Positions 1 through 9,155 are shown, counted from the first letter of the stretch. The stretch is 16,270 nt of DNA from Crocinitomicaceae bacterium (GCA_002696025.1 NZQU01000040.1:1-16270), one strand, 5' to 3'. Notes: generated by a model from the letters alone, not told the origin. A program made the numbers and translations.

Positions 1-580
1 AATAAACTCTTATTTTTTTTGTTACTGGATTAAACTGAACAGGATGTAATTCAGCAAAGGCAAGTGAAGTTCCACTAAACTTTTGAAAATCAACAATATC
101 AACTAGATTTTTAGGATAAAACTCATTTTTTTCATATTGAGCTTTATTAATTTCAAAGGAAGGTTCTGGTGCACCAATTTCATCAGAGGCTAAAGATAAA
201 ATAGGATGTAAATAATAGTTAGAATATTCTATATACTCGACTGATTCAATAGTGATTTTTGTTTTCGATTCATAAGGTAGCGCAACAATATCAATATGAG
301 AAGGAATAGACGGAAAACCCACTTCGTTAATATGGTCAAAGTTTTTGATGTTTAAAAATTGATAATCAACTCCTTGAACTTTTTTATTGCTAACCAAACA
401 ATTTGGTATGGAATATTTAATAATAACATTTGTTTCAGAACTCTCAATTGTTCTTGTTGGTTCTTTATGAACCAAAGCAGTCTCATTATCTGTAAAAGAA
501 ATTAATTTATTTTGAGAATTAATAGAATTAAAAGCAAGTATCAATATGCTTGTCAGTAAAAATATAATTTGATTTTTCAT
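1..580 (-). CDS. Secreted C25 (gingipain)-propeptide-like protein, 5' part only
   Basis: The gene starts at the ATG complementary to 578-580 and runs off the left edge, leaving 193 codons. Residues 1-22 form a signal peptide (MKNQ followed by a hydrophobic stretch ending NSINS-Q). The rest resembles the propeptide of C25 cysteine peptidases: a GFPSIPSHIDIVALP segment near residues 87-101, an ISL-rich beta segment ending in HPIL, then FYPKNLVDIV and a segment with HPVQFNPVTKKIRVY at the cut end. In this family the propeptide precedes a caspase-like catalytic domain, and export is usually by the type IX secretion system. The catalytic His/Cys region lies outside the window, so peptidase activity is not shown. 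It could also be the sortase PorU or a catalytically dead relative; the propeptide style fits a gingipain-like cargo better than PorU, but this is inference. It is divergent from the barrel gene at 730, with 149 bases between. Confidence 0.55.
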   Translation of the reverse strand, partial: MKNQIIFLLTSILILAFNSINSQNKLISFTDNETALVHKEPTRTIESSETNVIIKYSIPNCLVSNKKVQGVDYQFLNIKNFDHINEVGFPSIPSHIDIVALPYESKTKITIESVEYIEYSNYYLHPILSLASDEIGAPEPSFEINKAQYEKNEFYPKNLVDIVDFQKFSGTSLAFAELHPVQFNPVTKKIRVY

Positions 581-729
581 AGTTAAGTGATTACCTAAAA
601 TTAAGATAAAAAAATGATTCCCTTTTTCTATTAAATTGTCATGATTGTTTTTTAAATAAAAAAAAGTCGATGAATTTATCTTATATTAATTTATTTTACG
701 TTAGTAATAGACAATTATAAGTTATTTTG

Positions 730-3700
730 ATGCGTTTTGCTGCTGCTTTTCTTCTTTTTTTTGCATACAGTTTTAGTCATGCTCAACATAGTTCATGGCG
801 CATCAAAAAATTTAAGTACGAAAATAAAAAAGTACGTCTTGACACCCTTAGCATATACCCCAACTCATTTATCTTAAGCTATAAAGGTGATACTGTATCT
901 TTAAATAATTATCGTTTGAATTTCTCATCATCTACAATAGAATTAATTGATAAATCAAAATTCACTGATACACTCATTGCATTTTATAGAGTCATACCTT
1001 TTGATTTATCAAAAAAACATTTTAATAGAGATACATCTATATTATACAATCCCCAAAAAGGAAATCGTGACAATTTTATCATCAAACAAGTTTATACAGT
1101 TGATGATGTTTTTGGAGGCTCTGAATTAAATAAATCAGGAAGTATTTCAAGAGGAATTAGTTTTGGTAATAAACAAGATTTAGGCATCAACTCATCATTA
1201 AACCTAGAACTGTCGGGTCAACTATCACCAAATCTTAAGTTATTGGCATCATTATCTGATGCAAACATACCTATCCAACCTGATGGAACAACAAATAAGC
1301 TTCAAGAGTTTGACAAAGTTTTTATTCAAGTTTACAACGATCAATTAAAAATAATTGCTGGAGATTTTTGGATTAACAAACCTCAGGGATATTTCCTCAC
1401 TTATAAAAAAAGAGGGCAAGGATTGAATTTAAATTATAAATGGACTGACTCAAAAAAGGGTGAATGGAGTAGTCAAATAAGTGGTGCTCTTTCTAAAGGT
1501 AAATTCTCAAGACAAATCATTCCAGGTATAGAAGCCAATCAAGGTCCATATCGATTGGTCGGAAATTTAAATGAGCCCTATGTAATTGTTTTGAGTGGAA
1601 CAGAACGAATTTACATTGATGGTAAATTATTAAAACGTGGTCAGGAATATGATTACACAATTGATTACAATACTGCAGAAATAATCTTTACATCAAGAAA
1701 CTTAATTACAAAAGACACTAGGATTGTAGCTGAATTTCAATACTCTGATCAAAATTATGCCCGCTCTCTTTTTCAAGGATCAATTCACAGAAAAACCGAG
1801 AAAATGGAATTCTGGATCAATACTTATTCAGAGCAAGATGCCAAAAATCAACCTTTACAGCAAAATCTAAATGACGATCAAAAAAATCTATTGAGTCAAA
1901 TTGGTGATAGTTTAAATCAGGCAAACTCTATAAGTATTGATTCTGTTGGATTTATTGAAAATCAGATTCTATATAAATTAATTGACAGTCTTTCTTTTGA
2001 CTCTATTTTGGTTTTTAGTGTTGATAACGACTCAGCAAAATACAGAGCCACATTTTTAAATTTAGGACAAGGAAATGGGGATTATATCTTGGATAATCAG
2101 ATTGCTTTAGGAAAAATATATAAATGGGTAGCTCCAATAGCAGGAATTAAACAAGGTGAATATGCACCTGTTAGAGTTTTAGCAAGCCCCAAACAAAAGA
2201 GATTTATATCGAGTGGTATAAAAGTTAAATTGAGTAAAAACTCACATTTTATGACCGAGGTAGCTTATTCTGAAAATGACCTCAACACATTTTCAAAAGT
2301 AAATAACAATGACAATGAAGGTTATTCAGTAAAATCAATATGGGTAAATAATATCAAACTAAAACCTAAGGACAGTTTGAACTTTTGGTCAATAAAAACA
2401 TCTGTTGACATAGAGGCTTTAAGTGCTGACTTCAGTCCAATTGAACAGTACAGAACTGTTGAGTTCAATAGAGATTGGAATACAAGAGGACAAAACTATA
2501 CTGGCACTCAATTTTCAAGCAACATAAGTGGCTCTATTAAACACCAAAATAAAGGTGAATTTGAGTTGAAGGGGCAACAATATTTAATTGGAGAAGATTA
2601 CAATGGATACCGATTGATTTCTAATGGAGTGATCGATACAAAAAAATGGAAAGGGACTTTTACAGGAAGTCTACTTTCATCTGATGCCCTTGAAAAAAAT
2701 AATTTTTTAAGGCACAAAACAAACATTACAAGAAATTTTAAATTTTTTAAGCTTGGCTATATTGATGATCATGAAAAAAATGTATTCAATCAAAATAATG
2801 GAAATATAAATCTAAAAAGCTATCAGTTTTTTGATTATCAATTTTTCATTAGCAATGGAGATAGCACTGCATTTAAATACAAATTATTTTACAGAGAAAG
2901 ATACGATTGGAAATCTGATAGTATTCGTTTAAAAGAAGGTGCAAAAGCTACTACAACTGGTCTTGAACTTAACTATAGCAAAAACCGAAAACAGAATTTT
3001 AATTTTATTGTAGGTTATAGACAACTTAAAATAATTGATAGTATTTTAATGCCAATTCCACCAGAGAATACTATGATTGGTAGATTTGAATACAATTTAA
3101 GATTGTTAAAAGGAGCCTTTACATTTAATTCTTTTTATGAAGTAGGATCTGGACTAGAACAAAGAAAAGACTTTATTTATATTAAAGTTAATGATGGACA
3201 AGGAATCTATACCTGGATTGATTATAATCAAGATGGAATTCAAGATTTAAATGAATTTGAAGTCGCACAATTTATTGACCAAGCAAGTTACATAAGGGTA
3301 TTTACACCAAGTGCTGAGTATGTTAATACATATAGCAATGAGTTTAATCAAGGTATATTTTGGAGACCTGAAAGAATTTGGTCACAAAAAAAAGGTGTGC
3401 TTAAAATACTTAGTAAATTTTCTAATCAATTTAGAATAAGAGCAAAAAGAAAAACAAATATTTTTGACACAGACCTTTTTAATCCATTTGAAAATAAAAT
3501 TGAAGATATTAATTTAATTCAGACCTATTCAACCATACGTAATTCACTTTATTTCAATAGAATATCTAATGTTTTTGCATCTGAATATAGATTTCAGGAA
3601 ACAAAATCAAAAAATCTTTTGGCAACAGGTTTTGATGGCAGGTCCTTAAGTTATCACGAGTTGTCAACGAGGTGGAATATTTTACCCAAATTAACATGGG

Positions 3701-4169
3701 AAGTTTTTGGTAAAACTCAACTAAAAGAGTCTAAGCTAGATTATACTATTAATAGAAATTATGCCATTCTAGAAAATTCCTTAAAATCACTTGTTAGTTT
3801 TCAACCCAACACAAAATTTAGAATAAGTTTGGAAGGTAGCTATAGTGAGAAGAAAAACACCATTGAATATGGCGGAGAAACTTGCTTCCATTCTGAGGCG
3901 GCAATTAGAGGACGGTTTAACAAGCCTAAAAAGGAAATTTCACAAGTGAGATTAAAATTGTTTCATTAAACTTCAATGGCGAAAGTAATTCAGCAATTGG
4001 TTTTGAAATGTTAAACGCACTTAAACCCGGAATTAATTATGTATGGGATTTTGGTTATCAAAGGTTGATTTCAAAAAATCTTCAAATATCAATACATTAT
4101 AATGGACGTAAATCAGAAGAATCAACGATAATTCACTCTGGGAATATGGAGATTAGAGCTTTGTTTTAA
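730..4169 (+). CDS. Giant outer-membrane beta-barrel protein, frameshifted near the 3' end
   Basis: The gene encodes a large Bacteroidota surface/outer-membrane protein of a conserved but functionally undefined family. ATG 730 is preferred over the in-frame TTG at 727 because it directly opens a signal peptide (MRFAAAFLLFFAYSFSHA, cut before Q19). Visible parts: a conserved block at about 137-205 (SISRGISFGNKQDLG, then NIPIQPDG); a segment at about 288-349 containing ERIYIDGKLLKRG, DYTIDYNTAEI and EFQYSDQNYARS, a motif also seen in other large Bacteroidota barrels; many alternating amphipathic strands; and an EF-hand-like loop at 831-842. The uninterrupted frame stops at 3969 (1079 residues). 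The frame ending at TAA 4167-4169 carries the expected family terminus (GFEMLNALKPG, NLQISIHYNGRKSEES, IHSG, final F). Restoring one A in the A5 run at 3928-3932 joins both into about 1146 residues. The stop overlaps the convergent frr stop by 3 bases. It may be a recent pseudogene, a recoded gene or a sequencing error. Confidence 0.8.
3928..3932 (+). other. Frameshift site (A5 run) in the barrel gene
   Basis: Upstream codons read N-K-P-K-K in the starting frame. The family-like tail (GNFTSEIKIVSLNFNGE and onward) is in the -1 frame. The -1 frame has a stop at 3927-3929 and the starting frame stops at 3967-3969, so the switch must occur between about 3930 and 3969. Adding one A to this run gives a seamless N-K-P-K-K-G-N-F reading, which makes it the most economical site. 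The AAA-AAG codon pair resembles bacterial -1 slippery sequences, but the base before it is T, so P-site re-pairing would be poor, and I see no strong downstream hairpin. A single-base deletion or a homopolymer sequencing error is likelier. Confidence 0.75.
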
Positions 4170-4729
4170 ATCGTCATGATACTAGATTCTTTTTGATCTA
4201 ATATTTTATCAATTCGACTGGTAAAAGAATTTATTATTGATTGAACTTGATCTTCTGCATCTTTAACCATGTCTTCAGAAAGACCGTCATCTTTAAGAAC
4301 CTTAATCATGTCCATAGCTTCTTTTCTATGGTTTCGAATACCAACCTTTGCATGCTCTGATTCAGATTTAGCTCTTTTAACAAGCTCAATACGTCTTTCC
4401 TCAGTAAGAGGTGGAACAGAAATAATTAACATCTCTCCATTACTTTGAGGATTTAATCCAATATTAGCATGCAAAATACCCTTTGCAACATCATTTAAAA
4501 TTGCTTTTTCCCAGGGTTGAACTGTAAGAGTCCTTGCATCTAAAGTTGAAATATTTGCAACTTGTTGAATTGGAGTCATCGATCCATAATACTCAACCAT
4601 AACGTTACTTAACATGGATGGCGTTGCTTTACCAGCTCTTATTTTTGACAATTCATTATCAAGGTGCTCAATTCTTTTTTCTGAAGAATCCTTTAATTCA
4701 TCATAAATCATTTCCAGTTCTTCTGTCAT
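4166..4729 (-). CDS. frr: Ribosome recycling factor
   Basis: The 187-residue product matches the usual RRF length (about 185). After termination, RRF works with EF-G in the cytoplasm to split the post-termination ribosome and release mRNA and tRNA. Recognisable segments are the helix-1 hallmark RAGKATPSML at about 32-41, the central beta-domain segment TLTVQPWEKA, the SVPPLTEERR hinge/helix segment and the following long coiled-coil helices (GIRNHRKEAMD). The ATG complementary to 4727-4729 gives the normal N-terminus. It follows pyrH by 11 bases on the same strand, the classical pyrH-frr order, so co-transcription is very likely. Its stop codon overlaps that of the convergent barrel gene, leaving no room for a dedicated intergenic terminator. 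Confidence 0.98.
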   Translation of the reverse strand: MTEELEMIYDELKDSSEKRIEHLDNELSKIRAGKATPSMLSNVMVEYYGSMTPIQQVANISTLDARTLTVQPWEKAILNDVAKGILHANIGLNPQSNGEMLIISVPPLTEERRIELVKRAKSESEHAKVGIRNHRKEAMDMIKVLKDDGLSEDMVKDAEDQVQSIINSFTSRIDKILDQKESSIMTI

Positions 4730-4740
4730 TTTATCTGTAT

Positions 4741-5448
4741 TTAATTTTGAACAATGGTACCAATATCTCCTCCTGCAATTAATTTTGATAAGTTTCCTTT
4801 TGTATCCATATCAAAAACAATAATAGGCAAATCATTTTCTTTACACAAGGTAAATGCGGTCATATCCATTACTTTTAATCCCTTTTCATAAATTTCATCA
4901 AAGGTTATCGTATCATATTTGACTGCATCTTTATTTTTTTCTGGATCAGCAGAATAAATACCATCTACTCTTGTTCCTTTTAGGATCACATCAGCATTTA
5001 TTTCAATTGCTCGAAGAGAAGCGGCTGAATCCGTTGTAAAAAATGGATTTCCAGTACCTGCACCAAAAATAACTACCCGTCCCTTTTCTAGGTGTCTAAC
5101 TGCTTTTCTTCTAATAAAAGGTTCAGAAATTTCTTTCATTTCAATGGCAGACATTAACCTTGTTTGTAATCCCACTGACTCAAGTGCTGCTTGAAGAGCC
5201 ATCGAATTAATCATGGTGGCAAGCATGCCCATATAATCTCCATGTGTTCTGTCCATACCCCCTTCTTCTGCTTGAACCCCTCTAAAAATATTACCGCCAC
5301 CTATAACAATAGCAACCTCAACGTCATTGTCATAAATATTTTTAATATCTGTAGCGTATTCAGAAAGTCTTTTGTTGTCAATTCCAAATTGTTTATCTCC
5401 CATTAGAGACTCACCACTTAATTTCAATAATACTCTTTTGTATTTCAT
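4741..5448 (-). CDS. pyrH: UMP kinase (uridylate kinase)
   Basis: This 235-residue cytoplasmic enzyme of the amino-acid-kinase fold phosphorylates UMP to UDP with ATP, feeding pyrimidine nucleotide synthesis. Seen: the N-terminal KLSGES at 9-14, the glycine-rich GGGNIFRG at 50-57, and GTGNPFFTTDSAA beginning at about 131, which forms part of the UMP/ATP site. Length fits bacterial hexameric UMP kinases (about 235-245). An in-frame TTG at 5454 would add two residues, but ATG 5448 gives the canonical MKYKRVLLKLSGES start. It lies 40 bases after asd and 11 before frr. A TATTTTTG element at 5466-5473 suggests that pyrH-frr may also have its own promoter inside the asd operon. The usual rpsB-tsf neighbours are absent here. 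Confidence 0.98.
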   Translation of the reverse strand: MKYKRVLLKLSGESLMGDKQFGIDNKRLSEYATDIKNIYDNDVEVAIVIGGGNIFRGVQAEEGGMDRTHGDYMGMLATMINSMALQAALESVGLQTRLMSAIEMKEISEPFIRRKAVRHLEKGRVVIFGAGTGNPFFTTDSAASLRAIEINADVILKGTRVDGIYSADPEKNKDAVKYDTITFDEIYEKGLKVMDMTAFTLCKENDLPIIVFDMDTKGNLSKLIAGGDIGTIVQN

Positions 5449-5465
5449 ATTCAATTATTGCTATT

Positions 5466-5473
5466 CAAAAATA
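5466..5473 (-). promoter_or_regulatory. Putative internal promoter -7 element for pyrH-frr
   Basis: On the minus strand this reads TATTTTTG, a full match to the Bacteroidota -7 consensus TAnnTTTG, 17 bases before the pyrH ATG. No clear -33 TTG/TTTG is present at normal spacing, so strength is uncertain. It overlaps two small symmetric elements: GCTATT-CAAA-AATAGC at 5460-5475 and the palindrome AAATAGCTATTT at 5469-5480. These share bases, so they could form mutually exclusive hairpins. Confidence 0.4.
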
Positions 5474-5488
5474 GCTATTTAGATGTTA

Positions 5489-6484
5489 CTAATTTTTATT
5501 AATAAAGTTCTTTTCAAGAAGCAATTGTGCAATCTGTACAGCATTTGTTGCTGCTCCTTTTCTTAAATTGTCTGCTACAATCCATAAATTCAATGAATTC
5601 TCCTGAGTTTCATCACGTCTTATTCTCCCTACAAACACTTCATTTTTCCCTTGCGAAAATAGAGGCATTGGATAAGATAAAGAAGAAGTGTCATCAACAA
5701 CTATAACGCCTTCTTGTTTATTTAGCAAATCTTTAATTTCATTGATTTCAAAATCATTTAAAAATTCAATATTGACCGATTCAGAATGTCCTCCTGTAAC
5801 AGGAACTCGAACAGCTGTAGCACTCACATTTATTTCGTGATCTACAATTTTTTTAGTTTCATTGGTCAATTTCATTTCTTCCTTTGTATAATCATTTTCT
5901 AAAAAATCATCACATTGAGGAATGCAGTTTTGATCAATTGGATAAGCATAAGCCATTTCAGATTTAATACCTTGACGTTCATTATTCATTTGTTTAACTG
6001 CCTTAACTCCAGTGCCAGAAATAGACTGATAAGTAGAAACAATAACTCTTTTAACCTTAAACCTTTTGTGCAATGCAAACAAAACCAAAACCAATTGAAT
6101 GGTACTACAATTTGGATTGGCTATTATAAAATCTTCCTTTTTAAGTGAAGAACCATTGATTTCAGGAACAATTAGCTTTTTGTTTGAATCCATTCTCCAA
6201 AAGGAAGAGTTGTCAACAACATAAATTCCCTTCTGTGCAAATTTTGGTGCCCATTCTTCAGAAACAGATCCTCCAGCAGAGAACAATGCCAGATCTATAT
6301 CCATATCAATAGCATCCTCCAGTGTAACAACAGTATAGTTTTTTCCATTAAAAGAAATACTACTACCAGCAGATTTAATAGAAGCAACAGGAATTAATTT
6401 ACTAACAGGGAAGTTAAATTCCTTTAAAACATTTAACATAACACTTCCCACCATTCCTGTAACACCAACAACTGCAACTTTCAT
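5489..6484 (-). CDS. asd: Aspartate-semialdehyde dehydrogenase
   Basis: This 331-residue cytoplasmic enzyme reduces beta-aspartyl phosphate with NADPH to aspartate semialdehyde, the branch point to lysine/diaminopimelate, threonine and methionine. Seen: an N-terminal nucleotide-binding GVTGMVGS (7-14); SAGGSVSEEWAP at about 69-80; the active-site NPNCST with catalytic Cys126; and a GGHSES segment carrying the catalytic-region histidine. Length is normal for the bacterial family (about 330-340). An in-frame TTG further upstream would add nine residues, but ATG 6484 opens directly with the dinucleotide-binding strand (MKVAVVGVTG) and is preferred. It is first in an apparent operon with pyrH and frr. 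A TAAATTTG promoter element lies about 50 bases upstream, back to back with the promoter of the divergent lamin-tail gene. Confidence 0.97.
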   Translation of the reverse strand: MKVAVVGVTGMVGSVMLNVLKEFNFPVSKLIPVASIKSAGSSISFNGKNYTVVTLEDAIDMDIDLALFSAGGSVSEEWAPKFAQKGIYVVDNSSFWRMDSNKKLIVPEINGSSLKKEDFIIANPNCSTIQLVLVLFALHKRFKVKRVIVSTYQSISGTGVKAVKQMNNERQGIKSEMAYAYPIDQNCIPQCDDFLENDYTKEEMKLTNETKKIVDHEINVSATAVRVPVTGGHSESVNIEFLNDFEINEIKDLLNKQEGVIVVDDTSSLSYPMPLFSQGKNEVFVGRIRRDETQENSLNLWIVADNLRKGAATNAVQIAQLLLEKNFINKN

Positions 6485-6532
6485 TCTGTATATTATTTGT
6501 AATATCGTCAATTAACGATAAATTAGACGACA

Positions 6533-6540
6533 CAAATTTA
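6533..6540 (-). promoter_or_regulatory. Promoter -7 element for asd-pyrH-frr
   Basis: The minus strand reads TAAATTTG, matching TAnnTTTG of the Bacteroidota primary sigma factor. A TTG lies 15 bases upstream, shorter than the usual -33 spacing, so the -33 assignment is weak. The expected leader to the asd ATG at 6484 is about 40 bases. The divergent TATATTTG at 6542-6549 is only one base away. Confidence 0.5.
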
Positions 6541-6541
6541 G

Positions 6542-6549
6542 TATATTTG
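6542..6549 (+). promoter_or_regulatory. Promoter -7 element for the lamin-tail gene
   Basis: TATATTTG matches TAnnTTTG and lies 17 bases before the ATG at 6567, predicting a leader of roughly ten bases. I see no convincing -33 TTG/TTTG upstream; that position falls inside the divergent asd promoter region. Confidence 0.5.
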
Positions 6550-6566
6550 ATACATCAATTTTCATA

Positions 6567-9137
6567 ATGAAACATATATTTTATTTCTTTTTATTATTTA
6601 ATCTATTTGCAACATATTCTCAAGTTACTGATGATTTTTCAGACGGTGATTTTAATTCCAATCCTACTTGGAGTGGTAATACATCAGAATTTATTGTGAA
6701 TAACAACCAAGAGCTTCAACTCAACTCATCTGGTTCATCAACCTCATACCTTTCTTTAAATAATAATTTGTCTAATATTGATGATAAAGAGTGGCGAATA
6801 TGGGTAAAACAATCATTTTCTCCTTCAGGCAGTAATAATGGAAGAATTTTTCTGTGTTCTGATAATTCAGACTTAAGCAATGCATCAAATGGATACTTTA
6901 TCCAACTTGGAGAAGCAGGATCCAATGATGCCATTAGATTATTTAAACTAGATAATAATGTTTCAAGTGAAATTTGTTCTGGTAGCAATGCCCAAATTGC
7001 GACAAGCTTTGATATTTCTTTAAAAATAATAAGGAATACAAATGGTGATTGGTCAGTATATGCTGATTTATCAGGAGGGCAGAACTATAGTTTTCTTTGT
7101 TCTTCTAATGATGGGTCAAATTTGTTTGGTTCTTTTTCAGGAGTTCTTTGTAATTACACCTCAAGTAATTCAACAAAATTTTATTTTGATGATGTTTTTA
7201 TAGGTGATGAACAAGTAGACTTAACTCCACCCAATATATTAAGTGTTAATGTTGCCAATTCAAATACCCTTGATATATTATTTGATGAAGCTGTTGAATC
7301 TACATCTGCCGAAAACACATCCAATTACTCTATTTCACCGGCTATATCAATAACAGGAGCTCTTAGAGATGGAGGAAACTTCTCAATTGTTCATTTGTCA
7401 CTTGCTACACCACTAATAAATGGTTCTAGCTACACATTGACCACTAGTAATATATCTGATATTTCAGGGAACTCCATGAATTCTCAACAAATTGATTTTT
7501 CATATTTAATTTCAGACACACCTTTAAAAGGAGATATAATTATCAATGAGTTTTTTGCTGATCCAAGCCCTTCAGTTGGATTACCTGATGAAGAATTCAT
7601 TGAAGTTTATAACAAAAGCAATAAAATATTTAACCTAGACGGGTGGCTAATTGGTGATGCATCATCTGAAGGAACAATTTCTGAAAAATGGATTCTTCCT
7701 GGTGAAATTGTTGTGCTTTGTTCTAACAGCGACACATCTCTATTTAATCATTCTGTGGGGGTTTCTAGCTTCCCAAGCCTTAATAATTCATCAGATGACA
7801 TTGTTTTAAAATATAGCAATGGGCTTACAATTGACCATATTAGTTATACAGATGAATGGTATAAAGATGAAGCTAAAAAAGATGGAGGATATAGTATTGA
7901 ATTAATCAATCCAAATGATCCATGTTCAGACATTGACAACTGGACCGCATCTAATTGGCCTACTGGAGGCACTCCTGGAGAAATAAATTCGGTTTATAAT
8001 ACAACACCAGATGTAAGTGCTGCTCAAATTAGTTCATTAATTGCAATGACACCAAATTTCCTAGAAATCACATTCAATGAAAGTATGGATTCTCTATCAT
8101 TAATGAATGCACCAATGACTTTTAGCCCATCATTAAGCATACAAAATAAGTACGTCACATCAAGCTTTTCGAAGTTGTTTACTCTTGAATTTAATGAAAC
8201 GCTAAACCCTTCCGAATTATACTCAATTAATATTACTGGAACTGAAGATTGTTGGCAAAACAGCAACTCATTAAGCGGTTTCTTTACACTACCTGAAGAA
8301 GCTGATTCAGGAGATGTTGTTATCAATGAAATCATGAGTAATCCATTAACTGGGGGGAGTGATTGGATTGAAATATTTAATAATTCAAATAAAGTAATCG
8401 ACCTAATCAATTGGGGCTTTTCTAATTTTGATGATGATACCATATCAAATAATAAATTAATTGCCAATCACTTTATATTAAACCCAAATGAATATGCTGT
8501 AATAGGTCAAGATTCGAATTTTGTTTTAAACAATTACCCCTTTTCACAAATAGGCACTTTTATAAATTCTGACCTACCAACATACAGCAATGATTCAGGA
8601 ACTGTTTATTTAGTCTATAATAATCAAGTTTACGATAAAGTCAGTTACAAACCAGATTGGCATTTTTTACTATTAGACTCTGAAGATGGAGTTAGTCTTG
8701 AAAGAATTAACCCTAATTCAGAATCCAATACTCCTAACAATTGGCATTCGGCTGCCGAATCTTATGGCTTTGCAAGTCCTGGAATAAAAAACTCACAATA
8801 TGTACCAATTGTAAATAATGGCTCTTTATCATTAACAAACGAAGTAATCTCTCCAGATAATGATGGCTTTGAAGATGTTTTAATTGTGAATTATAAAATG
8901 AGTGAATCAGGACTTCTTGGCAATGCCAAAATATACGATGATCGAGGTAGACCAATTAAAACAATTTTTCAAAATGAACTCTTAGGAACTGAAAACTCAT
9001 TTTATTGGGACGGTCTCAAAGATGATGGCACCAAAACATCTATAGGAACATACATTATTATTTTTGAAGCGTTCTCAACAAATGGCAATTTAATATATAC
9101 TCAAAAGAAGGCTTTTACTCTTGCAGGAAAACTCTGA
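6567..9137 (+). CDS. Secreted multidomain lamin-tail-domain (LTD) protein
   Basis: This 856-residue exported protein starts with a signal peptide (MKHIFYFFLLFNLFATYS-Q). Domains read by eye: a beta-sandwich, lectin/laminin-G-like N-terminal region at about 20-213; an Ig-like module at about 218-315 (TPPNILSVNV, then LDILFDEAVE, in the style of bacterial Ig-like 'Big_5' repeats); a first LTD at about 320-475 (GDIIINEFFADPS, EEFIEVYNKS, LDGWLIGD); a second Ig-like module at about 483-575; a second LTD at about 580-740 (GDVVINEIMSNP, DWIEIFNNS); and a C-terminal FlgD/gliding-associated-like Ig domain at about 755-856 (SPDNDGFED, YWDGLKDDG, GTYIIIFEA). The Ig-LTD pair is thus duplicated. The C-terminal module resembles those used for type IX secretion or surface attachment, but no classic KLIVK-type tail is seen. 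LTD proteins are often surface or extracellular; the ligand is unknown. A small beta-barrel gene follows 18 bases later, probably in the same transcript. Confidence 0.85.
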   Translation: MKHIFYFFLLFNLFATYSQVTDDFSDGDFNSNPTWSGNTSEFIVNNNQELQLNSSGSSTSYLSLNNNLSNIDDKEWRIWVKQSFSPSGSNNGRIFLCSDNSDLSNASNGYFIQLGEAGSNDAIRLFKLDNNVSSEICSGSNAQIATSFDISLKIIRNTNGDWSVYADLSGGQNYSFLCSSNDGSNLFGSFSGVLCNYTSSNSTKFYFDDVFIGDEQVDLTPPNILSVNVANSNTLDILFDEAVESTSAENTSNYSISPAISITGALRDGGNFSIVHLSLATPLINGSSYTLTTSNISDISGNSMNSQQIDFSYLISDTPLKGDIIINEFFADPSPSVGLPDEEFIEVYNKSNKIFNLDGWLIGDASSEGTISEKWILPGEIVVLCSNSDTSLFNHSVGVSSFPSLNNSSDDIVLKYSNGLTIDHISYTDEWYKDEAKKDGGYSIELINPNDPCSDIDNWTASNWPTGGTPGEINSVYNTTPDVSAAQISSLIAMTPNFLEITFNESMDSLSLMNAPMTFSPSLSIQNKYVTSSFSKLFTLEFNETLNPSELYSINITGTEDCWQNSNSLSGFFTLPEEADSGDVVINEIMSNPLTGGSDWIEIFNNSNKVIDLINWGFSNFDDDTISNNKLIANHFILNPNEYAVIGQDSNFVLNNYPFSQIGTFINSDLPTYSNDSGTVYLVYNNQVYDKVSYKPDWHFLLLDSEDGVSLERINPNSESNTPNNWHSAAESYGFASPGIKNSQYVPIVNNGSLSLTNEVISPDNDGFEDVLIVNYKMSESGLLGNAKIYDDRGRPIKTIFQNELLGTENSFYWDGLKDDGTKTSIGTYIIIFEAFSTNGNLIYTQKKAFTLAGKL

Positions 9138-9155
9138 CATTTCATCAATTATCTC

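Noticed and set aside
3926..3940. Programmed -1 ribosomal frameshifting at the AAA-AAG pair in the barrel gene.
   Set aside because: The base before the pair is T, so P-site re-pairing would be poor, and no downstream stimulatory hairpin is seen. Kept only as a minor alternative to a deletion or read error.
6716..6988. Minus-strand open frame of 90 codons inside the LTD gene, with similar ones at 8024-8467 and 8734-8955.
   Set aside because: They lie opposite a clearly coding gene with recognisable domains and show no signal peptide, motif or promoter.
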